Part shown: one piece after another, positions 10,381 through 22,700 of the stretch
Position numbering within the stretch: position 1 is the stretch's first letter
Layout: each line of letters opens with the position of its first letter
Assembly (NCBI GenBank): GCA_964035545.1
Contig: OZ037771.1
Span: forward strand, 11,299,980 to 11,359,979
Direction: 5' to 3'
DNA: 60,000 nt
Origin: Bugula neritina
Lineage: Eukaryota; Bryozoa; Gymnolaemata; Cheilostomatida; Bugulidae
Translations under genes and position numbers: made by a program
The notes under the pieces: model-generated
The model's database searches: none
What the model was told of the DNA's origin: nothing
The model's input: the letters and a program-made list of their open reading frames with translations, nothing else

Positions 10381-10998
10381 ATGTCGTCAAATGTGTTGGA
10401 GATTCACGAAAGCAGCGAGGATGAGATGATGGTGACGGCTCCTTCCTCCCCACTAAGGCAGTCGCGCTGCCTCCCTCAACGTGAATGCCAGGACCAGGGC
10501 ACCTCCGCTGCTGGACCCAAAATTGTGGAATCATCACCACAATTGGGCATAGAATCGTCTTCTATGCCTGGGGAACAAATGCGGGTGGTGCCAAAAGCAA
10601 CTCAAAGAGTCCTAAGGAACGTTAGTGCTTCCTCCCAAGAGCGGATCAAGCAAGCCAGAGGGGAGCATGGCAACCGCACCTGTGGCGTATGTGGCTTCCA
10701 GAGTTCGGGTCGGCGTTCCCATGGCATCCATGTGGCTGGACACTTCACCAGACACATGTGTGACTGTGGGCACGCCGAAGGATCATACCAGGCACTTCTC
10801 CCACATTGGAGGGCCCATGGTAACCCCCAGCTGCAAATTACCGAGATATGCTTGGAGAACCTGGAAGGAGGGGGAGCTACCTCGATTGCAGACATGGCAA
10901 CGGAGCTAGTCTCCTTGAAAAAGATCCAGCGCTGCTTGGAACGTAAGATAAAGGCAAAAGAGGAGCGGTTGAGAAATGCGGTGCACGGGACAGATTGA
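10381..10998 (+). CDS. Gypsy ORF3: double C2H2 zinc-finger protein
   Basis: A frame in the place where env would be, 205 residues from ATG 10381, which I prefer because it directly follows a splice-acceptor-like site; the frame opens slightly upstream at 10363. Residues 1-95 are Ser-rich and acidic then basic. Residues 101-121 form a perfect CX2CX12HX3H finger; 127-146 form a second, CX1CX12HX3H. Residues 165-200 are charged and likely helical or coiled. There is no signal peptide or membrane segment, so this is not an envelope. A nucleic-acid-binding role is inferred. I do not recognise a family. Confidence 0.75.
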   Translation: MSSNVLEIHESSEDEMMVTAPSSPLRQSRCLPQRECQDQGTSAAGPKIVESSPQLGIESSSMPGEQMRVVPKATQRVLRNVSASSQERIKQARGEHGNRTCGVCGFQSSGRRSHGIHVAGHFTRHMCDCGHAEGSYQALLPHWRAHGNPQLQITEICLENLEGGGATSIADMATELVSLKKIQRCLERKIKAKEERLRNAVHGTD

Positions 10999-11062
10999 CT
11001 TATTAATATTTCTATTATTCTTTATTGTTTTTTAAATGACCCTAGGTTTTATTTTGTCATTT

Positions 11063-11073
11063 AAAGGAAGGGG
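11063..11073 (+). other. Polypurine tract
   Basis: AAAGGAAGGGG lies three bases before the 3' LTR, the expected plus-strand primer of the element. Confidence 0.75.
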
Positions 11074-11076
11074 CTG

Positions 11077-11814
11077 TGTAATGGATTTGTCCTCTCATAT
11101 ATTCATGTCTTTTAGTTACCTATTATAGTTATTTTTTTGCAATTATAAAGTTTTTATTAAATAGCATTTGTGTTAGCTTTGATTATTTTTACAATTAATA
11201 TTAGTTTTTTTTGTTAGTCTAACTGCGCAAAGGTTAACTTCCTGCTGCGCACGGCGGGAATATAGAGAGGGTCGGACATTTTTGTAGTGATAGTTAGTAA
11301 TTAGTTAGCTTAGCATGGTCACGTTTTAATTACCTAATAAAGAATCATAAACGTATCCAAGTAAGTTCTGTTTGATATTATAATAACAGGCAGCAGTAAA
11401 GTGATTACAATAACTAACAATACCATCGAACTGCAGCAATATTCAGTATACTAGAAGGTTGTCTAATTATAATTGTTCATCGCTTTTATAATTAGTCTAA
11501 GGTTGACAATAGTTTACACTGTTAATCCCAGTGTAGTTATTGGTTGCAAGTAATTAATTATTCATTAATTCTTGCTGTTGCCTGGTTTATAACTGCTTAT
11601 CCCAGTCATAGCCAGTTTTATATTGTAGGCTGCAATAAGTAAAGGCAGGTTGTGGCAGCAAGAGAATAATCTTTTCATGTTGTCTCCAGTTGATACTGTA
11701 TTTGACAGGTTATCCCTGTTAAAACAGTAGTCGTACACTTATCACAATAACCCCCACAAGTAGTTGTGTAGAGGCAACGTTAGTTCACTCGCCCTACAGG
11801 AAAAATCCTCTACA
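11077..11814 (+). repeat. 3' LTR of the gypsy element
   Basis: 738 bp, identical to the 5' LTR except at 11165 (C for T) and 11315 (A for G). It is followed directly by the ACTT target duplication. Confidence 0.96.
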
Positions 11815-11818
11815 ACTT

Positions 11819-12646
11819 TAACTTTACTTATTATCTGAATTATTTGTAAAAATAACATGAAATAAAAATAATGCAAACAATTCTGACAGCTCAACATGTA
11901 AAATATTTTTAAAATAATGTCTTGACACTTCCAAAAAATGTTTCAACATGTTTGATAATAGCTCTGTCAAACAATTGCTAAGATTACTAATTTCAGACCC
12001 AATGTTGACTGTAACTAGATTGAAACATTGCGTTAGAACTCAATGGTTTCAGAGTAGTCCACTAGCATAACGAAATTCAATAAATGCATTGCAGCAAAAT
12101 CATGTCTAACACTTTCAACAAATCCTCAAAATGTTGATATATAAAACCATTGAAATTCCAACAATCTAACGAACCAACAAGATAATTAGATAGGGCTCTG
12201 TCCAACACTTTCAACAACTCCTGAAAATGCTGATACATAACATAATGTGGAGAAATTAAAAATGTTGTATAGTAAATGCTTATATGTGGTTTTCAACATC
12301 TCCATTTATTCCAACACAATTTTTTAAACTGAAAAACATTGCTTTGCACAAAGTGGGCTTCAACAAAAAAGTAATAAAAGTGTTCTTTTAAGAGTCGGAG
12401 GACGTTTTAAACACGTGTTTATTCATATCAATTATACTGTATATCACATTTTACCTAATATCCACTTACTTTGTTACTTTAGAGTTGAACATGTTTATAA
12501 CTACCAGCTTTATCTTGCTATGTTATTAACTATTATCAGCAGATAAAAAGCAATCTTTTGTACATTTTGAATTATTCACTTGTGCGATGTGATCCCAAAG
12601 GCTTCCTCATTATGGCAAAATATACATAGCAATTGTCATCAAAGGC
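11819..12646. other. No gene; two or more degenerate ~98-bp repeat copies
   Basis: Copies around 12101 and 12198 share a core beginning with AACACTTTCAACAA and ending near TGATA; a weaker relative lies near 11920. No coding signal was seen. Confidence 0.4.
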
Positions 12647-13072
12647 ATGTACGAATATCGCAGCACCAGTGTTAGGACAGACTCCGGGTTGACAAACAAA
12701 ATTCAAATTGAAGTTGGATTGCATCAAGGATCCGAACTAAGCCCGCTGCTACTCATTGTAATTATGGATGTTACAGCAGAAAACATAAACAAGGACAGAC
12801 CATGGGCAAAGCTATTTGCGGATGATCCGGTCCTTTGCGATAATGACAGGGAGAGATTAGAAAGAAAGTTAGAGATCTGGAGAGAGAGGATAGAGTCAGC
12901 CAGATTGAAAAAAAACCGAAAGAAAACAGAGAACTTGCCAGCAGTTGGAGACCAAGGAAACATCAGGATGAAGAAGTATGGTAATCAAGAAGTGGAAAGC
13001 CTGCCTAAGTGTTCCCAGTTAGAGGTCACCACCATACATAGGAATTGCCATTGCTTTTGCATTAGAAAGTAG
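12647..13072 (+). pseudogene. Non-LTR retrotransposon RT core fragment
   Basis: 141 codons resembling the palm of the same kind of RT as at 1071-1761: GLHQGSELSPLL (normally QG.ALSPLLF), the catalytic FADD box followed by P where V or I is usual, and KLEIWRERIESA. It decays after about residue 115. There is no endonuclease upstream and no thumb downstream, so it is a dead internal fragment. Confidence 0.75.
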
Positions 13073-14302
13073 GCATGCTCAAAAATGAGCATTTGTCAAT
13101 ATGGTTGAACTATTTGGATGTCTAAAACCAGTTTGGCAAATCCAGGGGAGTTATATTGCAATAGTTAAACTTCATTCAGCAAGTATATTACCACTGAGAC
13201 CAGTAAGATGTTCTTTGGCAAATTATAAGAGCTCAGACTTGGCCATAAACTTGAGTTGTCTATTAGCAGCAAAATCTTCTTTAAACATGTAAAAGTAGAA
13301 AATGGTGGCTATTGGCCTCTGGTAAGGAAAGCCGATCAGCGAATGGTACAGCCAAGTTAGGTTATTGCCTATAAAAGTTGGACTGTAACAGATTGTTCAA
13401 AGGTAATATTAGTGACGAATCGCACTTTGACTTGAAGGAATACAGTGGTTAAACCCGCATAAGACATGTAGTGGAAGCCAATTAAATGCATCTGGAGTCA
13501 GTGGTTTGTCATTGATCAGCTGGCCTTTGTGGATGTGGTTTTTTGGGTCATCAAGCATAACCAACAGTCGGTTAATGTTTAATGGCTGGATCTATCTACA
13601 ATGCAATGGGGCCAGCAAACAATTTTTATGAGAAGTAGAAGACGACCTAGTACCTTCTACCAAATTGCATAGAAGAAAGAGAAACACAATATTGGAATTA
13701 TCACTTGGCCACTGGCCAACAAAACTAATTCAAAAGAATGCATCGATGCTACAAAAAAAACAAGGGATATGTGCTCCACTTGCAAACAATATCAAACTGC
13801 TCTGAGGAGTATCATGAGTGAAAAAATCACAGCTGAATGACTAAGTTAGCTAAATTTACCTAAAAAGAATTACTTTATGTTTATTGAACCAAAAATTGTT
13901 ATTATAAATGATTTGATGTTCTAAAAATTGTTTTCAAAGTATCATAATGTTCCGATACCAATAGAGTACCCAAATTTCTGTAAATGAGTAATTCAAAACA
14001 TTATATTTACTAATTTTTTACAGAATGATAATTTCATCAACGTATGTGGATAATAGAAATACCTCAATAAGTGCATGACATTCACATATGTTGGCATTCA
14101 TTCTTTTTAATAAGTGAAAAGTAAATATAAAAAAATTAAATACATGTTTATATATATATATGATTTCAAGGCCTCTCTTTCAGAAAATGAAACTGGGACG
14201 TTGTTGACAAAATATATTGTGATGAAAAATGATGAAAAAATTCATACGTTCATGGACTACTTTAATTTTGTGGATGGGGTGATTTAGTACATGAAAAGAA
14301 AT
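13073..14302. other. No gene seen
   Basis: AT-rich sequence with only short chance frames. It may include decayed flanks of the neighbouring retroelements. Confidence 0.4.
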
Positions 14303-14536
14303 TTTATTCCCGAGTTAGAGAGACAGTCTGTGCTTACTGACATTCACAGGGGCACCGCAGACAATTAAAGTGTGTCAAAAGAGGCACGGAGAGTGTATGG
14401 TGGCCAGGAATCCACCGAATTCAGAAAGCTAGTAAAATTATGTCCCAGTTGTTTGGAGCACCGCAAGCATCCTAGAGAGCTCTTACTAAGCAGAGAGCTA
14501 CCACAGAGACTACTTCCCCTCAAAGGAGGGAATTGA
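14303..14536 (+). pseudogene. Decayed gypsy-type integrase zinc-binding region
   Basis: Frames read in turn give FIPELERQSVL, DIHRGTADN, then ESVWWPGIHRIQK in a shifted frame, then LCPSCLEHRKHPREL. This is the HHCC region and WWPG signature of Ty3/gypsy integrases (family knowledge), with at least one stop and two frameshifts. Its sequence is unlike the intact element at 4269, so it is an older, different family. Confidence 0.65.
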
Positions 14537-15352
14537 AGACAGTGCTCTCAGGCAACTCATATATTGTCTGATAAAACTGCTCAGCACATCTAAACTGCAG
14601 CCTTATGAGTGAAGAGGTTTTAAGGTAAATCTTCTCAAGTAGCATCATTAGAAATTGCCTTTACTTCTCGGATTGAAAACAAGGAACTTAGCATACTACA
14701 GGACAAAACACACAGCCTCTCAGCTCCATCTGAAAATTAGAATCAAGTAGAGGAAAAACAAAAGCAGCTAGTTCAAAAGTTTCAACAAAGTGTAAAAACT
14801 CAAAAGGGCTTTCTTTTCATTTGCTGACGGAATTATTACAAATAAAAATACTAAGCCTACAAATGACAAAGTCCAAACTGGTAAAATATGGTACATACTG
14901 CAGTTTGGTGTTTTACACCACAAGAAGCAAAAACCTCAACCCCCACCTCCAATTAAATTTCACATCTTCCATATGAAACATCCTACGAACGCTCCATATG
15001 GAAGATGACGTGTGCACCATTTGCCTATGAATTCTGGCAAGCCTGGAGAGACAAAAAACAAAATGACATCGTGATTTTGAAGGACAACTTCAACCCCACA
15101 ATAACTGGAAGGGGGTCTTGAGAAAAGCGAAGCAGGGTGATGATAGATTTGTCCTAAGTGTGGTTCCAAGACTGGCCAAAAGGAACTTGGACAGAGGAAG
15201 TACGGCACTAACTCCTGCAACGGAGTTAACATGACCAATACAAGGGATAGTAGTAATTGCTGAATCAGAAAGTCTTGCTTTATGTAGTGTATGTGGGCTA
15301 TTAGTATGCCGATGTTGGTAGCAGCGCAGCAAGTTAAAATGCTGCTTGCAAA

Positions 15353-16356
15353 GTGAATGTGAAAGATGTATCCTCATGTTCTAGTGCACGACTTCTAGAG
15401 AAACCAATAGCTACCAAGGATGATTTAATGTCCCTGCGAATACCAGTCAGTAGGAAATGCTATGTGACACTCGTCAGTGGGTATGCCCCAACTATGTGTC
15501 ACCCAGAAGAAGACACTGACCGTTTCTATCAGCGATTGCAGGAAAATTATCAACACCTGAGGCACAGATAAACTGATAATACTAGGTGATTTCAATGCCC
15601 ATGTTCGGTCTGGCAATGGGTCCTGGCCTGAAGCTCTTGATATCTAAGGATTGGGCAAGTCTAATCCGAATGGAGAAAAGTTGTTGATATTCTATACTGA
15701 AAATGGTCTCATTATCACCAATACTTGGTTCAAAATTCAGGACATATGGAAAACAACCTGGATGCATCTGAGATCTACGCACTGGCATCAGATTGATTTC
15801 ATCATCACGAGACAAAAAGACAGAAATGACTTTCTCTCGACTAGGTCTATGAGCGGTGCAAACTGCAGCACTGACCACCAACTTCTAAGATCAGCAGCAC
15901 ACCTGGCCTTTAAGTAGTTCTTTGCCATACAACCTATGAAAGTCTACTCAAAAACGAATCTTAACAGTCTCAGATGCCCAGACAAAATATTAGAACTTGA
16001 TAATGTAATAGCCAAAAAACTTACGAAGAAAGAAGTGCTCATAGACAGTGATGTTGAGACCACCTGGTGCAAACTCTGCGACACATTACTAGGTGTGTCA
16101 TTGGCTACACTCGGAACATATAAACGCAAGCATCAGGAATAGAAACAATCTTGAAATTCAGCAGCTTCCGACAAATAGGAACAACAATCGGGATAAGCTA
16201 CTCTCTAGTAGGGTAATATGTGTTAATAAAGCTGTACACCGTGAAGCCTGCCGTCGACTTTAACTAAAGACAAGAAAACGAAAAACAGCCTAGTTTAAAT
16301 GCAAAGGAAAACAGCTACAATTACTTGCCGACACAAACAACACCAAATCTTTCTAT
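15353..16356 (+). pseudogene. Non-LTR retrotransposon endonuclease fragment
   Basis: Frames at 15353-15571, 15570-15650, 15651-15917 and beyond give the apurinic-type endonuclease of a non-LTR element: TLVSGYAPTM, LGDFNARV, TTWMHLRSTHWHQIDFIIT and CSTDHQLLRS, then the linker before the RT ending near LADTNNTKSFYS. Frameshifts and stops interrupt it. It ends exactly where a GTGA microsatellite begins, so the RT part is lost. The style matches the RT fragments at 1071 and 12647. Confidence 0.75.
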
Positions 16357-16410
16357 AGTGAGTGAGTGAGTGAGTGAGTGAGTGAGTGAGTGAGTGAGTG
16401 AGTGAGTGAG
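16357..16410. repeat. (GTGA)n microsatellite
   Basis: About 13 perfect tetramers directly following the truncated retrotransposon. Confidence 0.95.
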
Positions 16411-16692
16411 ATTTTATACTTTTTGTGCTTTATCTCACATATATGTAGCTTTATTTTACACTCTCTGCATTTTATTTAATCTAAATGTTGGTTTCACAGT
16501 CTAAAAATAAAGAGCAGTGAACTTTATACAGCACACAGCATGAATAAATTCTCTGCACCTAATGCTATTCATATACTACACACAGTTATTCAATCACCAG
16601 AAGATATTCGGAGTATTCAAATTGGTTACCATGCACATGTGGCACCGGAGATTTATAGAACAACACCATAACTAGACACATGGTCAACATAC

Positions 16693-16787
16693 CCCAGTCC
16701 TCGGTTAGAGACTGCACAGTGTCTTTCTCCTCAGAACCTGAAGGTGGGTTGGCAAGTTTCAAGTCATATTTCCTTTCTTTTCCCATT
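16693..16787 (-). CDS. HERC2: HERC2 exon 38: last exon visible
   Basis: 95 bases encoding [15 protein letters not shown] and an acidic tail ending in EDW, then donor G/GTATGT. This matches the sequence after the MIB domain in HERC2. No further HERC2 exon was recognised from 16692 down to 1. Confidence 0.88.
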
Positions 16788-19700
16788 CTGTAAACAGATG
16801 AAAGTTTGAAAAAGAGTTATGTTAATCAGCGGAACTACATTCTATATGACAGTAGCTGTCTAACTAAATAGGCTATATAATTAAATCCTGGTTTCCAGAA
16901 CATAGTAAATTGTTTAGAAGGTGGCAGGTCTATTTTATTGTTGTGTGTTGTCTCACTAGACTCTTACAATGTACCATGCTGTAGGTGAACTTTACAAAGC
17001 TTAGTAGTAGACTAGAATATAATCAACGTAAATTTAGTACTAATTTCAAAAGACCTGTAAGAATTGGTTTCCCCTGTATTCCACTGAACTCTGATCCAGC
17101 CGTCATCTGCGAGGCCAGCTACCACAGTACCAACAGCTGAAGGGGAGCCATCCTGGTCCCCCCACTTCCAGTCTGGTCCTCGCACTACCTGGGTGCCGAC
17201 CTTCATCAGCGCCGCTTCCTCCGCTCCAGATATAGATCTCTGCTGATTCTTTTTGTTCTCTTCTTCGTAGATGACGTTGAGGGCCAGCTCATTGATCCTC
17301 TGTTACAGATATATATGTCTGTATGTGTATGTGTGCATGCGTGTATGTGTATGTGTGTATGTCTATGTGTGTATGTGTGTATGCCTATGTGTGTATGTCT
17401 ATGTGTGTATGTGTATGTGTGTATGTCTATGTGTGTATGTCTATGTGTGTATGCCTATGTGTGTATGTGTGTATGCCTATGTGTGTGCATATATCTACAT
17501 CTATATGTGTATTTATATATTTATACATTGTAAACTAAAATAATTATTATAGCAGTAATAACAGCAAGAATAAAGCAAGAATAAAGCAAGAATGAAAATT
17601 AAGAATGTGGCTTGCCATCATTGAAATAAGCTTATACATATCTATAGAGGAATTAGTCAAAATCAGCATGTTCTGTTTATTATTGACAAATTATGAATTT
17701 AGAAGTCATACCCAAAATACTGTAAATTTTGGTGCACCAAATTTAGCAGATACAAACATTTAATAAAACTCTCTACAAACGCATTAAAGATTCAACTCTT
17801 CTAAGCCAAAAGTGACAGAGTTATTTTAACGTCATTTGCTGATCATCAACCATAAAATTATTATTATTTCAGTTACCAATGGGGATACAGTCAACTCATC
17901 GCAAAGAATTACAATACTTTCTAATACCTTGTTGTTATCATGTGCCAGAGAAGTCTCCGGTCCACATAGTCTGAGAATAGTCTTACACAGGGCCAGTGTA
18001 CCAGAGTTAACCAGCAGACTAATGGAATGACTGTGGAGATCATTGGCTAAAATTCCAAGTAGAGAGAGGACAAATCTTCCATTAGGTAATGCTCCAATCG
18101 TCAACGGCACCTATTAGAAAAATAGTAATGCTTGTTTTATATAGCATAACCATTTATTTAAAAAGAATATAAACCTGGCTACTAGAAATATAATTTGTAA
18201 ATAAAACTGCACAAAAACATTAAAACAATACCTTTTCAGAGTCGTCCCCACTATTGAGTACGTGAGTGTTGTACTTAGATATGGTAGACTCTGCTTCGAG
18301 TATATGATTCCTCAAAGAATTTGTTGCCCATTTGCTTAGCTCAAGGTATAACATCTCCAGCAACACTCTGTCGCAAGAAGGTATAAGCCCGACATTGTCT
18401 AAGCAGTGTTTAGGACCCCTGGTTATACAAAACATTGGCTAAAAAATATTTACATTTTGATGAAACAGTTGTTGAAGATTTTAAATTGTTTATGGCTTAT
18501 ATCCACGCGGCAGTGGTGGAAGTATTTTCAACCTTTAAATACACTTTGAGCACTAATTCCACAATGTCATCAATTTACCTACACACAAGCTAATGCTGTG
18601 GTGGTCCTAACTTTCTGTCTCAATTAATTTTCATGGAAAATACGCTGAAGCAAAACACCAGTTTTTTGTAAGAAAAGAACCCTGTTGCAGCATGCAAGGG
18701 AGAGTACCTGTCAACAGAATTCTCGGCCAACAAACCCTGCCATCCAGAGAGAATGTTATACTTGGCAGATGACAGCAGGTTCTCTTTGTGTACTAACTTC
18801 AGAAACATCTGTATACCAGAAAGTCGCAGCTCTGCCCTTTCAACCTATCAAATGATACAAACATTATCATTAAAAGCAGGTATTAAACATACAGTAGAAA
18901 TCTAAGACTAAAAATAACCGAGTTGAATCAGTTTGACTGCTGGGAAGAAAATCCTGGCAACATGCCAGAAACATTAAAAGCAAGTCTTATGCCAAATATT
19001 TTTGCTTTCACAATAAAAAATCTCCAAAAAATAGTAGTTTTAAGTTTTCAGGAATTTTAATAGGTAAGCAAGTTTGGTTATTATAAATATGAGGAATAAG
19101 CATGGGGGTAGTTTCTTATAGTGTGATAAAATGCATATGATGTAAAATAAATAATTTGTATTTAAATTCATCAGGAAATCCATCTGACTGAACCTATTAA
19201 AGTATATCAGTAACCCTATCAATTTCTTGGTAATAGCTTAATAAGTTTACACAGAAAAACTATAATTAAATAATTGCTAAAAAAAAGATGTCTAAATATA
19301 AAATATATGTTTATAGATTTACAAAAAAAGATTATATTTATCTTTTAATGTTTTGCATAGAGCTGATTCATAAAAACACTGTTGTAACCAGGGTTGGGGT
19401 AATTGTAATTTGTAATTGGGCGTAATTAATTACATTTTTTCAAGATTACTCAGACGCTCATTATGTGCAAGTTACCTGCATGTATTACTTCTATGCAACA
19501 TCTGCATGTATTACCTGCATGTAACGCATGCATACACAGTCAGGTAAAGCATTACCTGCATGTGATGCATGCATACACAGCCAAGTAATGTATTTAAACA
19601 GAGGGGACTAAAACATCACCTGAAGTCTGAGACACTTTCTGATCTGCTCGATGTCTATACAGCCGTCATACAAAACCAGCTGTGTCATCTGAGTTATGAT

Positions 19701-22700
19701 AGGAGAGGTTGGGCAATCACGGTAATTCCGGCTCAACTTGTGTTTCATTATCTGCCTTCTGTCCTTATCAATTATGATATCAAGGAGAGGTGACCAAAGA
19801 CTCTGTAAAAAGGACTGCTATTAGTAGTGTAACTATGCAAAGACTATATAAATACAATGTCATTGTTTTTTACTCCTTTTAGCAGTTTTATAGCTGAAAC
19901 TACTGCATTTTCAACGCAAGAAGCAGTTCACATTTCAAAAATTAGTTTAATTCTTACTAGACAGGCGTTATGGTAATGACCACATTAGTATACTCAAAAG
20001 ACTGATTTATCTGCTACTGCCTGCCAGCTATGTGACATGCATCCCAAGGTTATAACAGGCATGCAAGTTTAGTGATGGTATATTACCAACATTTACATAT
20101 AAAATAGCTTGCACAAATAGATGTAATGAAGTGTGAGACAAGCCAGGCTTACCTGAAAGACATTGCTACTTGATGACTCATCTGAATTCGGGGGTTGCTC
20201 AGTGAATACTTCCTGTGAGGTGGATGCCACGGCGGCAGCAGATGCTTCTGTTGGGGAAACGTCTGCAGAGATTGAAGTGAGTATAATATAGTAGAGAGTA
20301 AAGTGTTGATACAGACAGGTAGAGTATAATATCGTATAGAGAAGAGTGTTGATACAGACATGTAGAGTATAATATAGCAGAGAGTAAAGTGTTGACAGAT
20401 GTGTAGAGTATAATATAGTAGAAAGTAAAGTATTGATACAGACATGTAAATTGTGGGAAGTCACTGATTGTGTATTATGAATTAGTATTCAGCATTAAAC
20501 GTGAAAGTACAACTCTTCAACACAGACAGACACACAGACAGAGACACACAGACAGAGACACACAGACAGACACACAGACAGAGACACACAGGCAAACACT
20601 ATAGAGCACCTGCTTTCTTCTCTCTCCTCAGCCGATCCATCACAGACTTGACGACACTGCACCAGCGAGCTTCACTGCGCAGCAACCTTGACCTCGTCAG
20701 TGACTCGACATCATCTCCTAAAGCTGGTCGCAGCTCATAAAACAGGAAATGACATCGCTCTATCACCGGGGCACATATCTCTTTATACGACCTGTTCCAG
20801 TCTTGATGAGCCTGCAATGAGATGATATGTGGAGGCTCAGCACAAACCTACACATGCCACTTGCGAATTTTCCGTTGTAGATTAATGAAAATATCGACAG
20901 GAACCAGAATGGCAGTTCAATAAAATCTATGAATGAATCGACAATACTTGGAAAAGGTGCTCCAAATAATTACGCACAAGGACACAGCGTAAATACATTT
21001 ATTCCTTGATTCATTTCAATCATAAAAAAGTCTACCTTGATAAGAGCTCTCTTTGTCTCGTAAACAGCCTTGCAGACGTTGGCAATTGACCTGGGTAGAC
21101 CAAGTTTGTTACCAGACTCACTAAGCCCGTACTCCACGATGTGCGAAGCTACATGACCTAAGTCTAAGTGCTTCAAGAGCACTGCCATCAGCAACCTAAA
21201 ACAATGTGGTTAATCAACAGCCGCAAAACATAACATCATTATAACAAAATGCTTCAAGAACAGATCAACATGAAGGTAGGCGTGTCCTGAATTGTCTGCC
21301 TCTGGCATCAATAAACACGCATGAGATTCAAAATTCTAATGCTTAAATTTATAAATAAACTTCAGACCTAATACACTGTGTTTCCATTGCTTCCATTACA
21401 CAATGGATTTTTCATTGGTGTTTGGGAACAGCTGTATTAAATGAAACCGCAACCATAAATTCATCCATACACATGCATGTACACTTGAGGATCCATTCAA
21501 AGCAATGGGAACACAGTGTTTACAATGTATACACACCTGCCAGCTTCCTCCACAGGGTGATCAGGGGCAAACTGCACAGGCAAGGCCATGTTGTGTAACT
21601 GCATATACTTGGTGACATATCTTAGGAAAGCTACAGCAGTAGGGTTGGTACTCTTGGTCTGGAATAGTTCTGCCAGCAGGTCTGGCTCTTGCAGCTGCGT
21701 AGAGTGTTCTCTCAGCAGCTGCCTCTTTGAGTTCATAGAGGATGAGCAGTTGCCTGCGCCTGAAGGGGCAAATACTGGTTATATATGGAATAGAAATACT
21801 GGTTATATACGGAATATAAATACAGATTATATATAGAATAGAAATACAGATTATATATAGAATAGAAATACAGATCATATATGGAATTGAAATACAGATT
21901 ATATATAGAATATAAATACAGATTATATATAGAATATAAATACATATTATATATAGAATAGAAATACATATTATATATAGAATAGAAATACAGATTATAT
22001 ATAGAATAGGAATACAGATCATATATGGAATTGAAATACAGATTATATATAGAATATAAATACAGATTATATATAGAATATAAATACATATTATATATAG
22101 AATAGAAATACATATTATATATAGAATAGAAATACAGATTATATATAGAATAGAAATACAGATCATATATGGAATTGAAATACAGATTATATATAGAATA
22201 GAAATACAGATTATATATAGAATAGAAATACAGATTATATATAGAATAGAAATACATATTATATATAGAATAGAAATACAGATTATATATAGAATAGAAA
22301 TACAGATCATATATGGAATTGAAATACAGATTATATATATAAAATAGAAATACAGATTATATATAGAATATAAATACTGCTTAATTAAAAAGTTCTTACA
22401 AGCATTGGGCCATTTTATAAAAACCAAAATACAGAAATCAATTCATTACATTATCAAATATGAGCAAAAGAATAATTAAAAAATGAAAGCTTACAGTTTA
22501 GAACAAATCTTAGACCACAAATTGTTTATTCACTCTTCTTAACCAACTGCAACTTGCAGTAGAACTCACCCGCACCTGCTGTCTGTAGAGATTCCTCAGC
22601 CTTCTCCACCACTTCATCCACGTTGTGCACCAGATGTAAACCACCGGCAAATATCTCAGATTTCAACCACTGGGAGTTGTCATCCTCCTGGAGCATTAAA

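Larger units (their letters stand above)
4269..11814 (+). mobile_element. Complete, young Ty3/gypsy LTR retrotransposon
   Basis: A 7,546-bp element bounded by two 738-bp LTRs starting TG and ending CA, with a 4-bp target duplication ACTT at 4265-4268 and 11815-11818. The order is 5' LTR, primer-binding site, gag, -1 frameshift signal, pol (protease, RT, RNase H, integrase), a third ORF, polypurine tract, 3' LTR. Pol has integrase after RNase H, the Ty3/gypsy order. The LTRs differ at only two positions (4357/11165 and 4507/11315), about 0.3%, and the gag, pol and third frames are uninterrupted, so insertion is recent and the copy may be active. No env-like membrane protein is seen. It lies antisense to HERC2, inside what appears to be a HERC2 intron. 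Confidence 0.96.

Noticed and set aside
10363-10998. Envelope protein for the gypsy element
   Set aside because: No signal peptide, membrane segment or glycosylation-rich ectodomain; it is a zinc-finger protein.
17271-17543. Three overlapping Cys/Val/Tyr-rich plus-strand frames
   Set aside because: They are the GT-rich microsatellite next to the HERC2 MIB exon.
21561-22427. 288-codon minus-strand frame, hydrophobic Tyr/Ile-rich repeat
   Set aside because: Product of the 24-bp AT-rich array; the true HERC2 exon (21753-21537) uses a different frame.
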